Shown here: in pieces, positions 23,216 through 31,488 of the stretch
Numbering within the stretch: the first letter of the stretch is position 1
How the letters are laid out: every line of letters begins with the position of its first letter
Source of the DNA: Actinotalea caeni
GTDB lineage: Bacteria > Actinomycetota > Actinomycetes > Actinomycetales > Beutenbergiaceae
NCBI RefSeq assembly: GCF_009733795.1
Contig: NZ_WNXX01000021.1
Location: forward strand, 1-57,867
Reading direction: 5' to 3'
Length of the DNA stretch: 57,867 bases
Notes under the pieces: model-generated
Told to the model about the DNA's origin: nothing
Database searches by the model: none
Seen by the model: the letters and a program-made list of their open reading frames with translations, nothing else
Translations under genes and position numbers: made by a program

Positions 23216-25960
23216 ATGCACACCCTCTACGCCCGCGCCCGGCTTCTGACCTCGCCGCCGCTTGGCCCCACACCCGGCGTGGGTTCCCGCCCGCCGCGGA
23301 ACAAGAAGAAGAACACCGACCCGCGGGCCTCGAACCTTCCCGGCGGTCAGCAGCGGCTTCTGGTGGAGTCGGCGAAGCTGTCCGCCGAGGCGACCCTGGA
23401 CACGTTCAGCACCAGCCACAACGGCCTGACCGAGGACGCGGTGGCCCGGGTCCGCGCCCGGTACGGCCGCAACGAGGTCCGCCACGACAAGCCCGCCCCG
23501 GCGGTGGTGCAGTTCGCCGCGACCTTCGCCAACCCGTTCATCCTGATCCTGATCTTCCTGGTCGCGATCATGGTGTGCACCGATGTGATCTTCGCCGACC
23601 CCGCCGAGGGGCCGGACTTCACCGGCGTGATCACGATCAGCATCATGGTGTTGGTCAGCGCCACCCTGCGGTTCTGGCAGGAGTACCGCTCGTCCCGGTC
23701 GGCGGAGCAGTTGAAGGCGATGGTGCGCACCACCGCGGCGGTGACCCGCATGGTCGCCGGCAAGCCGGTCACCGGTGAGCGGCCGATCGAGGAGATCGTG
23801 CGCGGCGACATCGTCCAACTCGCCGCCGGTGACATGATCCCCGCCGACGTGCGGTTCCTGCGCACCAAGGACCTGCAGATCAACCAGGCCATGCTCACCG
23901 GTGAGGCGATGCCGGCGGAGAAGACGGCCCAGCCCCACCCCGGCGCCACGACCGCGACCATCATCGACGCACCGAACCTGGGGTTCATGGGCACCTCCGT
24001 GGTCTCCGGGTCCGGTACCGCGGTGGTGATCGGCACCGGCACGCTCAGCTACTTCGGCCGGATGTCCTCGGCGATCGTCGGGGTGCGCCCCGAGACCGCT
24101 TTCGATGCCGGGATCAAGAAGGTCAGCTTCACCCTCATCACGTTCATGCTGGTGATGGTGCCGGTGGTGTTCCTGATCAACGGCCTCACCAAGGACTGGA
24201 CCAGCGCGTTCCTGTTCGGAGTGACCACCGCGGTCGGCCTGACCCCGGAGATGCTGCCCCTGATCGTCACCGCCAACCTCGCCAAGGGCGCACGGTTCAT
24301 GGCGGCCCGCAAGGTGATCGTCAAGCGGCTCAACAGCATCCAGAACTTCGGCGCGATGGACGTGCTCGCCGTGGACAAGACCGGCACCCTCACCGAGGAC
24401 CGCATCGTCTTGGAGCGCCACCTGGACGTCACCGGCCGCACCAGCCGGACCACGCTGCGCTACGCGACCCTGAACGCGCACTTCCAGACCGGGCTGCGCA
24501 ACCTCCTCGATACGGCGATCCTCACCGCCGCCGGACCGGGCGAGCTGGACCGGGTGCGGCGCGGATACACGCTGATCGACGAGATGCCGTTCGACTTCGT
24601 GCGGCGTCGGATGTCGGTGGTCGTCGACGACGGCTTCGCGCAGACGATCATCACCAAGGGCGCCGTCGAAGAAGTCCTGGCACAGTGCACCACCGAGCTG
24701 AACGACGGCGACGAGACCCGCCTGAGCGCCGCACGCCGCAGCGCGCTGGACGCGCTGGTGGCCGAGCAGAACGAGGCCGGGATGCGGGTGCTCGCCGTGG
24801 CCGTGCGCTCGGTGGCCCGCCAAGGGCAGACCGCCGAGTACAGCACCGCCGATGAGCGGGAGATGACCCTGGTCGGCTTCCTGTCCTTCCTCGACCCGCC
24901 CAAGGCCACGGCGGGAGCTGCGATCGCCAGCCTGAACGGGCACGACGTGGCCGTGAAGATCATCACCGGCGACAACCCACTGGTGGCTGCCACCGTGTGC
25001 CGGCAGATCGGCGTCGAGCCGGGCACCATCATCCTCGGCTCCGACATTGAGCAGCTCACCGCCGCGGAGCTGGGAGAGCTGGCCGAGCACACCACCGTGT
25101 TCGCGAAGGTCAGCCCCTCCCAGAAGGCCCGGATCGTTGCGGCTATGCGGGAGCACGGACACACCGTGGGCTTCATGGGCGACGGCATCAACGACGCCCC
25201 CGCGCTGCGCACCGCCGACGTCGGTATCTCCGTCGACACGGCCGTGGACATCGCCAAGGAGTCCGCCGACATCATCTTGCTGGATAAGGACCTCACCGTG
25301 CTGGAAGGCGGGGTGCTCGAAGGGCGCCGCACCCTCGTCAACACGATGAAGTACATCAAGATGACCGCGTCGTCGAACTTCGGCAACATGTTCTCGATCC
25401 TGGTCGCCAGCGCGATGCTGCCGTTCCTGCCGATGATCCCCCTGGTCGTCCTGGTACAGAACCTCGCCTACGACCTGTCGATGCTCACCCTGCCGTGGGA
25501 CAAGGTCGACGAGGGCGACATCAAAGCGCCCCGCACTTGGGAGTCCAAGAGCCTGTCCAGGTTCATGGTCTTCCTCGGCCCGACCTCGTCCATCTTCGAC
25601 ATCACCACCTACCTGCTGATGTGGTTCGTGTTCCAGGCCAACTCGCCCGAGATGGCCGCCCTGTTCCAGTCCGGCTGGTTCATCGAGTCGATCATCTCCC
25701 AGACCCTGATCGTGCACATGCTGCGCACCCGCCGCATCCCGTTCATCCAGTCCCGGCCCAGCCTGCCGGTGCTGCTGGCCACCGCAACGGTCTGCGTCTT
25801 CGGGCTCATCCTGCCGTTCAGCGGATGGGGTCAGGCACTGGGGCTGGTCGCCTTGCCCTGGACCTACTTCCCGTGGCTGATCCTCACCCTGGCCACGTAC
25901 TGCGTGCTCGTGCAGGGCGTGAAGACGCTGTTCATCCGCAAGTTCGGCGCCTGGATCTGA
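23216..25960 (+). CDS. mgtA: MgtA-type Mg2+-translocating P-type ATPase
   Basis: The product of about 914 residues has all P-type IIIB marks: the actuator-domain MLTGEAMPAEK, the transmembrane motif TPEMLPLIVT, phosphorylated Asp387 in DKTGTLT, and the hinge MGDGINDAPAL. The N-terminal 50 residues are extended and basic (NKKKNTDPR), as in some MgtA proteins that bind anionic lipid. MgtA imports Mg2+ at the cytoplasmic membrane under Mg2+ shortage. The ATG at 23216 is preferred; the frame is open upstream but that part is the leader region. It is controlled by P2 and leader 2. Confidence 0.93.
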   Translation: MHTLYARARLLTSPPLGPTPGVGSRPPRNKKKNTDPRASNLPGGQQRLLVESAKLSAEATLDTFSTSHNGLTEDAVARVRARYGRNEVRHDKPAPAVVQFAATFANPFILILIFLVAIMVCTDVIFADPAEGPDFTGVITISIMVLVSATLRFWQEYRSSRSAEQLKAMVRTTAAVTRMVAGKPVTGERPIEEIVRGDIVQLAAGDMIPADVRFLRTKDLQINQAMLTGEAMPAEKTAQPHPGATTATIIDAPNLGFMGTSVVSGSGTAVVIGTGTLSYFGRMSSAIVGVRPETAFDAGIKKVSFTLITFMLVMVPVVFLINGLTKDWTSAFLFGVTTAVGLTPEMLPLIVTANLAKGARFMAARKVIVKRLNSIQNFGAMDVLAVDKTGTLTEDRIVLERHLDVTGRTSRTTLRYATLNAHFQTGLRNLLDTAILTAAGPGELDRVRRGYTLIDEMPFDFVRRRMSVVVDDGFAQTIITKGAVEEVLAQCTTELNDGDETRLSAARRSALDALVAEQNEAGMRVLAVAVRSVARQGQTAEYSTADEREMTLVGFLSFLDPPKATAGAAIASLNGHDVAVKIITGDNPLVAATVCRQIGVEPGTIILGSDIEQLTAAELGELAEHTTVFAKVSPSQKARIVAAMREHGHTVGFMGDGINDAPALRTADVGISVDTAVDIAKESADIILLDKDLTVLEGGVLEGRRTLVNTMKYIKMTASSNFGNMFSILVASAMLPFLPMIPLVVLVQNLAYDLSMLTLPWDKVDEGDIKAPRTWESKSLSRFMVFLGPTSSIFDITTYLLMWFVFQANSPEMAALFQSGWFIESIISQTLIVHMLRTRRIPFIQSRPSLPVLLATATVCVFGLILPFSGWGQALGLVALPWTYFPWLILTLATYCVLVQGVKTLFIRKFGAWI

Positions 25961-25972
25961 CCCACCACCCAC

Positions 25973-26005
25973 GGGGTGCGGCCGAGCAGAACCCGGCCGC
26001 ACCCC
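25973..26005 (+). terminator. Strong 12-bp hairpin between mgtA and mgtC
   Basis: GGGGTGCGGCCG (25973-25984) and CGGCCGCACCCC (25994-26005) are perfect complements around a 9-base loop, 13 bases after the mgtA stop. There is no T-tract. It may be a terminator that partly uncouples mgtC from mgtA, or a 3' stabiliser of the mgtA mRNA. Confidence 0.6.
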
Positions 26006-26100
26006 GCACCCATGCCCTCCACACCCACGACACCCCGCACCCGGCGACGCATCACCCCGCGACGCCGGGTCGCCCCACGACTACGCAAAGGACACCCATC

Positions 26101-26817
26101 ATGATCGACGCGATCGACATCGCCATCCGCATCATCGCCGGCGTCGGATTCGGCACCCTCATTGGATTCGAGCGTCAATGGCGCGCCCGTACCGCCGGGG
26201 TGCGCACCAACGCGCTGGTCAGCCTGGGCTCGACCCTGTTCGTGATCATGGGCGCCTACAGCTTCGACGGACCCGGCGCCGACCCCACCAGGGTGGCCGC
26301 GCAGATCGTCTCCGGCATCGGCTTCCTCGGCGCCGGCGTCATCATGAAGCAAGGCGCGTCCATCTCCGGGCTCAACACCGCCGCCACCCTCTGGGCATCG
26401 GCTGCGGTCGGCGCGCTGGCCGGGGGAGGGATGGTGTGGGTCGCCGCTGCGGGCACGGTCATCGTGATCGCCGCAAACGTGCTGCTGCGCCCGGTGGGAC
26501 GGATGCTGGATCGCCGTCCCGGCTCCACCGGACGGGAGAAGAACACCGAGGTCGAGTACACCTTCGAGGTCCGCTGCGCCCGCGAGAACGAGGTCGAGGT
26601 CCGCGCCATCGTCTTCGATGCCGTGCACCGTCCCGACCTCACCGTGCAGTCCGTCGCCGCCACCGACCTGCCCGACGATCTGGTCGTCATCACCGCGACG
26701 GTGACCAGCCCCGAGCGGGATGACCGTCAGATCGAACAGGCGATCGCCGACGTGATCCACACCCCCGAAGTGCTCGGCGTGCGGTGGAGCGCCGAAGACA
26801 TCAGCCCCGTGGACTGA
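26101..26817 (+). CDS. mgtC: MgtC/SapB-family membrane protein
   Basis: The 238-residue protein starts MIDAIDIAIRIIAGVGFGTL. It carries the MgtC core of about four transmembrane helices in residues 1-125, with the conserved IGFERQWR, RTNALVSLG and GIGFLGAGVIM motifs. An ACT-like C-terminal domain follows (about 145-235). MgtC proteins help cells at low Mg2+ and can inhibit the F1Fo ATP synthase in pathogens. It lies 140 bases after mgtA, with AAAGGA before the ATG. Its 3' end overlaps the convergent arsR stop by 17 bases. Confidence 0.9.
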   Translation: MIDAIDIAIRIIAGVGFGTLIGFERQWRARTAGVRTNALVSLGSTLFVIMGAYSFDGPGADPTRVAAQIVSGIGFLGAGVIMKQGASISGLNTAATLWASAAVGALAGGGMVWVAAAGTVIVIAANVLLRPVGRMLDRRPGSTGREKNTEVEYTFEVRCARENEVEVRAIVFDAVHRPDLTVQSVAATDLPDDLVVITATVTSPERDDRQIEQAIADVIHTPEVLGVRWSAEDISPVD

Positions 26818-27196
26818 CCGCCCCGGCGGTCTCGAACCGCGGCAGCCGCGGCGGGCGCCGCTGATCGGCCGACCCGGCGAGAGTCCCGTCCGGGGCGATA
26901 TGGGAGAACATCTGCTCGATCACGGTGAGGATGTGCGGGTCCTCCACCCGGTACAGCTGCCGACGTCCCTCACGGCGGGCAGTGACGATCCCCGCCGCGC
27001 GCAGCTTCGCCAGATGCTGGCTCGCCGCCGGAACGTTCGACCCGGACTGCTCAGCCAGCGTCGAGACGTCGTACTCCCCGGTGGCCAGCAGCCACACCAG
27101 GTGCAGCCGGCTCGGGGCCGACAGCATGTCGAACGTCGCCGCCGCCGCTGCCAGTTGCGCGTCGGTCACCGGGCGGGGCTGTCTGTGAGGTTCCAT
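26801..27196 (-). CDS. ArsR-family repressor, candidate regulator of the cation island
   Basis: This 131-residue winged-helix protein starts at an ATG (27196) with GGATGATGGAGGG upstream. It has FDMLSAPSRLHLVWLLATGE, then the recognition helix GSNVPAASQHLAKLRAAGIV and the wing RREGRRQLYRV. A CXC metal site is absent and the C-terminus is basic. Its promoter region abuts the operator of P3 and it lies centrally in the island. The four TGCGCAA elements nearby make it the best candidate repressor of all units (inference). It could respond to a metal ion or another ligand; the sequence does not say which. Confidence 0.85.
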   Translation of the reverse strand: MEPHRQPRPVTDAQLAAAAATFDMLSAPSRLHLVWLLATGEYDVSTLAEQSGSNVPAASQHLAKLRAAGIVTARREGRRQLYRVEDPHILTVIEQMFSHIAPDGTLAGSADQRRPPRLPRFETAGAVSPRG

Positions 27197-27221
27197 CCCT
27201 CCATCATCCAAACGATCTGAG

Positions 27222-27253
27222 ATATGCGCAAGCCATTGAGCGTTGAGTATGCT
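27222..27253 (+). promoter_or_regulatory. Promoter P3 with ATATGCGCAAGC operator
   Basis: ATGCGC (27224-27229), 18 bases, TATGCT (27248-27253). The operator ATATGCGCAAGC matches the P2 element ATTTGCGCAAGC at 11 of 12 positions. It lies 26 bases upstream of the divergent arsR start, so the same element could autoregulate that repressor. Confidence 0.65.
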
Positions 27254-27297
27254 GAGGGGTGACCCATGTCGGGCCGCAGACACCGGAGGTGAACGGT

Positions 27298-27354
27298 ATG
27301 AGTTCAGACCCTGCCAGTACCGCCTGCTGGTGCCTTCGCTGCCCGCCACGCTGA
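27298..27354 (+). CDS. Leader peptide 3 (uORF), 18 residues
   Basis: The ATG at 27298 follows GGAGGTGA, an 8-base match to the anti-Shine-Dalgarno sequence. The peptide is MSSDPASTACWCLRCPPR, with three Cys, one Trp and a terminal Pro-Pro-Arg, and TGA at 27352-27354. It is shorter than leaders 1 and 2 and shares only the M-S-x-D start. It is placed the same way: promoter, leader, about 50 bases, transporter gene. A C-x-C and a PP pair are plausible stalling or sensing features. Confidence 0.5.
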   Translation: MSSDPASTACWCLRCPPR

Positions 27355-27360
27355 TGCTCT

Positions 27361-27393
27361 GAGGGTGCTCGGCGCGGCCTGTCCCGCACCCTC
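27361..27393 (+). other. Hairpin before the ABC permease ribosome-binding site
   Basis: GAGGGTGC (27361-27368) and GCACCCTC (27386-27393) form a perfect 8-bp stem. The arm ends directly before CCAGGAGACC, the ribosome-binding site of the permease, so it could shield or expose that site depending on leader translation (inference). Confidence 0.45.
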
Positions 27394-27405
27394 CAGGAGA
27401 CCGTG

Positions 27406-29148
27406 ATGGCTACGCCGCGCCCCTTCACCAGCCAGGGCTCCTCGCTGCGCGCCCGCAGCCACATCGCTGCCGACGCAGTCGTGCTCCTGGGCGTCGCCGT
27501 GTTGTTCTGGTTGGTGATCCAGCTCTCCCACGGGATCACCGCACCGTTCGATCAGGTCACCGCCCCCTCCACCGTCTCCACCGACCCGGCGAACCTGCCC
27601 TACTATGCGGCTCGTTCGCTGCTGCGCATGTTCGCGGCCCTGGCCGTCTCGGTGCTGTTCACCTTCGTCTACGCCACCGCCGCGGCCCGCTCGCGGCGGG
27701 CCGAGAAGGTCCTGCTGCCCACCCTCGACGTGCTCCAAGCGGTCCCGGTGCTGGGGTTCTTGTCGATCACCCTGTCGGTGTGGCTGCTGCTGTTCCCCGG
27801 CACCGCGCTGGGGGTCGAGTTCGCGAGCATCTTCGCGATCTTCACCAGCCAGGTATGGAACATGACCTTCGCGTTCTACCAGTCCCTGATCACCCAGCCT
27901 CGCGACCTGGACGAAGCAGCCCGGCTGCTGCGGCTGACCAAGTGGCAACGGTTCTGGAAGCTCGACGTCCCCTACGGCACCATCCCGCTGGTGTGGAACG
28001 GGATGATGAGCTTCGGTGGCGGCTGGTTCTTCCTGATCGCCTCCGAGGTCATCAGCGTCAACAACCGGGTCTATGCGCTGCCCGGCATCGGCTCCTATGT
28101 CGCCGCCGCGTCGCAGAACGAGGAGATCGGCCGGCTGCTGCTGGCGATCGGGGTGATGATCGTCATGGTCATCGGCGTCAACTTCCTCTTCTGGCGGCCG
28201 CTGACCGCCTGGGCCGAACGGTTCCGCACCGGCGACACCGTCACCGTCGAGCAGCAGCGCAGCATCATGCTCGACCTGCTGCGCCGCTCGGTCATCCCCG
28301 CCGTCATCGCCCGGGTGCTGCGCCCGGTCGGTGTCGGGCTCGAGCGGATCACCCGCCCGTTGGGCCGCTCCGACCGGCCGCTGCGGGTCAACCCGACGCG
28401 CCGGCGCATCGGAGACATCGTGTTCACCGTGATCGTGTGCGCCCTGATCGGGCTCGGGCTGGTGCGGATGCTCGGCTACATCAGCGACAACGTGGGCCTG
28501 GACCAGTTCGCCGTCGCCGCAGGTCTGGGCCTGGCCACCTTCGCCCGTGTGCTGGTGCTGCTCATCGCCGGCACCCTCATCTGGGTGCCGATCGGGGTGT
28601 GGATCGGGCTCAGCCCCAAGGTCACACGGTTCGCGCAACCGGTCGTGCAAGTCCTCGCCAGCTTCCCCGCGAACTTCCTGTTCCCCTTCGTCACGCTGCT
28701 GCTGATCCAGACCGGGGTCAGCTTGAACATCGGTGGCATCTTCCTGATGGCCCTCGGCGCGCAGTGGTACATCCTGTTCAACGTCATCGCCGGTGCCGCA
28801 GCGATCCCCAACGACCTGCGTGAAGCCGCGATCAACCTGCGCCTGGGCCGATACCACACCTGGCGCTACCTCTACGGGCCGGCGATCTTCGCGTCCTGGG
28901 TCACCGGCGGCATCACCGCCGCCGGGGGCGCCTGGAACGCCTCGATCGTCGCCGAAGTCGTCTCCTACGGCGACCAGACCCTCACCGCCACCGGCCTGGG
29001 CGCCTACATCGCCTCCTCCACCGCCGATGGCGAGTTCGCCAAGACCCTGGTCGGTGTGACCGTGATGAGCCTGTTCGTCGTCGGCCTGAACCGCCTGTTC
29101 TGGCGGCCCCTGTACGGATTCGCCGAACGCCGACTGTCGCTGACCTGA
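27406..29148 (+). CDS. Fused double permease of a NitT/TauT-type ABC transporter
   Basis: The 580-residue protein consists of two homologous permease halves (about 30-265 and 335-575). Each has about six transmembrane helices and an EAA-like loop: DEAARLLRLTKWQRFWKLD and REAAINLRLGRYHTWRYLY. This is the fold of nitrate/sulfonate/bicarbonate permeases, but with both halves in one chain. No substrate-binding protein is encoded nearby, so substrate and even direction of transport are unknown. ATG at 27406; a GTG directly before it (27403) is equally possible. GGAG lies upstream. It is the first gene of unit 3. Confidence 0.85.
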   Translation: MATPRPFTSQGSSLRARSHIAADAVVLLGVAVLFWLVIQLSHGITAPFDQVTAPSTVSTDPANLPYYAARSLLRMFAALAVSVLFTFVYATAAARSRRAEKVLLPTLDVLQAVPVLGFLSITLSVWLLLFPGTALGVEFASIFAIFTSQVWNMTFAFYQSLITQPRDLDEAARLLRLTKWQRFWKLDVPYGTIPLVWNGMMSFGGGWFFLIASEVISVNNRVYALPGIGSYVAAASQNEEIGRLLLAIGVMIVMVIGVNFLFWRPLTAWAERFRTGDTVTVEQQRSIMLDLLRRSVIPAVIARVLRPVGVGLERITRPLGRSDRPLRVNPTRRRIGDIVFTVIVCALIGLGLVRMLGYISDNVGLDQFAVAAGLGLATFARVLVLLIAGTLIWVPIGVWIGLSPKVTRFAQPVVQVLASFPANFLFPFVTLLLIQTGVSLNIGGIFLMALGAQWYILFNVIAGAAAIPNDLREAAINLRLGRYHTWRYLYGPAIFASWVTGGITAAGGAWNASIVAEVVSYGDQTLTATGLGAYIASSTADGEFAKTLVGVTVMSLFVVGLNRLFWRPLYGFAERRLSLT

Positions 29149-29180
29149 ACCCGTCGACCCACGAAAGGACGTGACCTGCC

Positions 29181-30548
29181 ATGACCGCATCACCCGCGCC
29201 GGGGCGCACCGCGCTGATCGAAGCCGAGCACCTGTCGAAGTCGTTCCCCGCGGCCGACGGCTCGGTCCTGCACGTCCTGGACGACGTGACGCTCACGTTG
29301 CACGAGGGGGAGGTCGTCGCGCTGCTCGGCAAGTCAGGTTCCGGCAAGTCCACCCTGCTGCGCACCCTCGCCGGGCTCATCGCCCCCAGCAGCGGCGAGG
29401 TCCGCTACCGCGGCGCCCCGCTCAACGGCGCCAACCCCGGCGCAGCGATGGTGTTCCAGTCCTTCGCGCTGATGCCCTGGCTCACCGTCCAAGACAACGT
29501 CGAACTGGGCCTGCGCGCCGCCGGCGTGCCCGACAAGCAGCGCCGACAGCGCGCCCTGGACGCCATCGACCAGATCGGCCTGGACGGGTTCGAGACCGCC
29601 TACCCGCGCGAACTGTCCGGCGGCATGCGCCAGCGGGTCGGCTTCGCCCGTGCCCTGGTCCTGCAACCCGACGTGCTCATGATGGACGAACCCTTCTCCG
29701 CACTCGACGTCCTCACCAGCGAGAACCTGCGCGGCGAGCTGATCTCCTTGTGGGCGCGACCGGACTTCCCGACCAAGAGCATCTGCATCGTCACCCACAA
29801 CATCGAAGAAGCCGTGCTCCTGGCCGACCGTGTGCTCGTCCTGGGCTCCGGTCCCGGCCACATCAAAGCAGAAGTGCCCATCCTGCTGCCGCGGCCCAGG
29901 GATCGGCGCAGCCCCACCTTCGACGCCGCCGTCGACCGGCTCTACGCCATCCTCACCGGCCGCGACGAACGCTCCGCCGCCGAACGCGCCGCCGTCCCCG
30001 GACCGCTGACCCATCCGCTGCCCGACGCCAGTGTCGGCGGCCTGGCCGGCCTGGTCGAAATCGTCTACGCCCACCACGGCCAAGCCGACCTGCCCGACCT
30101 CGCCGACGAACTGTCCTTCCACGTCGACGACCTGCTGCCGCTGGTCGACGCCGCCCGCATGCTGGGCCTGCTCGACATCGACGGCGCCCAAGCCTTCCTC
30201 ACCGACACCGGCCGCGCGTGGTACACCGCCGACATCCAACGCTCCAAAGAAGTGTTCGCCACCCTCGCCGTCGAACACGCCCCCCTCGTCGCCACCATCG
30301 TCACAGCCCTCGAAAACAGCGACGGCGGCGCCCTGCGCGACGACTTCTTCCGTGACCTGCTGCGCCGCGGATACAACGCCGACGACACCGAAAAGCAACT
30401 CGACATCGCCATCGACTGGGGCCGCTACGGGGAACTGTTCGACTACGACGCCAACACCGGGGAACTGGTCCTCTCCGAAATCGCCGCCGCCCTCAGCGCC
30501 ATGCTCATCAGCCGAGACACCGACAACGACGGCGGCCAGGCACCCTAG
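29181..30548 (+). CDS. ABC ATPase with C-terminal AAA-associated domain
   Basis: The 455-residue protein has an ABC domain (about 10-250) with Walker A GKSGSGKSTLL, Q-loop FQSFALMPW, signature LSGGMRQR and Walker B VLMMDEPFSALD. It is most like the NrtD/SsuB/TauB ATPases. The C-terminal 180 residues form a second, helical domain (LTHPLPDASVGGLAGLVEIV and LSFHVDDLLPLVDAARMLGL) of the AAA_assoc_C type, also found on other ABC ATPases that pair with fused permeases. That domain looks winged-helix-like and may regulate transport. It lies 32 bases after the permease, so the two form one transporter. Confidence 0.88.
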   Translation: MTASPAPGRTALIEAEHLSKSFPAADGSVLHVLDDVTLTLHEGEVVALLGKSGSGKSTLLRTLAGLIAPSSGEVRYRGAPLNGANPGAAMVFQSFALMPWLTVQDNVELGLRAAGVPDKQRRQRALDAIDQIGLDGFETAYPRELSGGMRQRVGFARALVLQPDVLMMDEPFSALDVLTSENLRGELISLWARPDFPTKSICIVTHNIEEAVLLADRVLVLGSGPGHIKAEVPILLPRPRDRRSPTFDAAVDRLYAILTGRDERSAAERAAVPGPLTHPLPDASVGGLAGLVEIVYAHHGQADLPDLADELSFHVDDLLPLVDAARMLGLLDIDGAQAFLTDTGRAWYTADIQRSKEVFATLAVEHAPLVATIVTALENSDGGALRDDFFRDLLRRGYNADDTEKQLDIAIDWGRYGELFDYDANTGELVLSEIAAALSAMLISRDTDNDGGQAP

Positions 30549-30561
30549 TCACCTCCACAGG

Positions 30562-30951
30562 TCACACGGCGAGCCCGATCGAGAGCGCGAGCACCGCGAC
30601 CAGCGGCAACGCGCCCTGTTTGAGAGCTGCGGACCGATGCGGCGGCGAAGAGAGGAACAGCACCACAGCGGCGGCCAACATCGAACCGGTCCCGGCCAGG
30701 GCGAGGACGATACCTGTCTGCGTCTGCCCCAGCGCAGCAAACACGATCCCGATCAAGGCAAGGAGCGCAAGGATCAGGTTGTAGAAACCCTGGTTGAACG
30801 CCAGGAACTTCGTCGCCCGCGCCTCCTCGACACTGCCGGTGCGGAACAGTGCGCGGGCACGCTCACCCTCCCAGGCGACGGACTCCAAGTAGAAGATGAA
30901 CACATGCACCAGCGCGGCCAGTCCGGCCGTGATGAGCCCGGCGATGATCAT
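30562..30951 (-). CDS. DUF1304 membrane protein
   Basis: The 129-residue protein MIIAGLITAGLAALVHVFIF has four transmembrane helices. The DUF1304 pattern HVFIFYLESVAWE and FNQGFYNLILALLALIG is clear. The function of DUF1304 is unknown; the genes often sit near redox enzymes. It ends 13 bases from the convergent ABC ATPase stop. It shares strand and direction with the ArsR gene upstream (33 bases apart), so the two probably form one transcript. Confidence 0.85.
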   Translation of the reverse strand: MIIAGLITAGLAALVHVFIFYLESVAWEGERARALFRTGSVEEARATKFLAFNQGFYNLILALLALIGIVFAALGQTQTGIVLALAGTGSMLAAAVVLFLSSPPHRSAALKQGALPLVAVLALSIGLAV

Positions 30952-30984
30952 GATGAGCGACCTTTCTGGATCTGAATGTTCTCT

Positions 30985-31350
30985 CTACGCGCCGACGGTG
31001 GCGTCCACGCCGACAAGGCGGTTCGCGCCTTGACTTCTCGTGCGGCACTCGGCGTCGATCACCGCGTCGAGGAGCCCCGGGAATCGGGTGTCCATGTCCT
31101 CGCAGCGCAGGGTGTTGCGGATGGCGGTGCCCTCGTAGCGCTGGGTGATGAGTCCGGCTTCGCGGAGCACTCGGAAGTGGTGGGTGGAGGTGGACTTCGA
31201 CACGGGCAGGTCGAACGCGATGCACGCCTGGTCGTTGTGGCCGGTGGAGAGCTGGGTAATGATCTCGCGCCGGATCGGGTCGGCCAGTGCGGCCAGCACG
31301 GTGTCCAGGGAAACAGTGCCGATGTCGGGGTGGTCAAGCTCGCGGGCCAC
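30985..31350 (-). CDS. ArsR-family repressor of the redox island
   Basis: The product of about 121 residues has the winged helix LAALADPIRREIITQLS, HNDQACIAFDLPVSKSTSTHHFRVLREAGLI and the wing YEGTAIRNTLR. The recognition helix STSTHHFRVLRE is like that of YczG/redox-type ArsR proteins that sit beside oxidoreductases. GGAGGA stands 6 bases before a GTG at 31350; a TTG at 31362 is also in frame. One Cys (DQAC) and another near the C-terminus could form a redox or electrophile switch (inference). It diverges from the old yellow enzyme gene. Confidence 0.85.
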   Translation of the reverse strand: MARELDHPDIGTVSLDTVLAALADPIRREIITQLSTGHNDQACIAFDLPVSKSTSTHHFRVLREAGLITQRYEGTAIRNTLRCEDMDTRFPGLLDAVIDAECRTRSQGANRLVGVDATVGA

Positions 31351-31419
31351 GTCTTCCTCCAAAGGGGTCCAGGGCGGTGCGGGTCATGCCTCATCTTGTT
31401 CGACACCCATCCTACCTTG

Positions 31420-31458
31420 TTGTACGGTGACTGTCGTTGTACGATGAACAGCGTACTA
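31420..31458. promoter_or_regulatory. Probable operator region between ArsR and old yellow enzyme
   Basis: Two direct repeats, TTGTACGGTGA (31420-31430) and TTGTACGATGA (31437-31447), are set 17 bases apart. The second also begins an inverted repeat TTGTACG-N8-CGTACTA (31437-31458). They lie between the divergent arsR and oxidoreductase starts, so the ArsR protein probably binds here. Confidence 0.6.
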
Positions 31459-31488
31459 CTTGACTTGCCTCGAATGGAGATCTCAGCT

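Noticed and set aside
22949-26002. Minus-strand open frame of about 1,017 codons opposite mgtA
   Set aside because: It is rich in His, Gln, Arg, Gly and Asp in the way of antisense frames of GC-rich genes, has no recognisable domain, and lies exactly opposite a clear P-type ATPase.
27304-29193. Minus-strand open frame of about 629 codons opposite the ABC permease
   Set aside because: Composition is typical of an antisense shadow and no motif is present; the plus strand encodes a clear permease.
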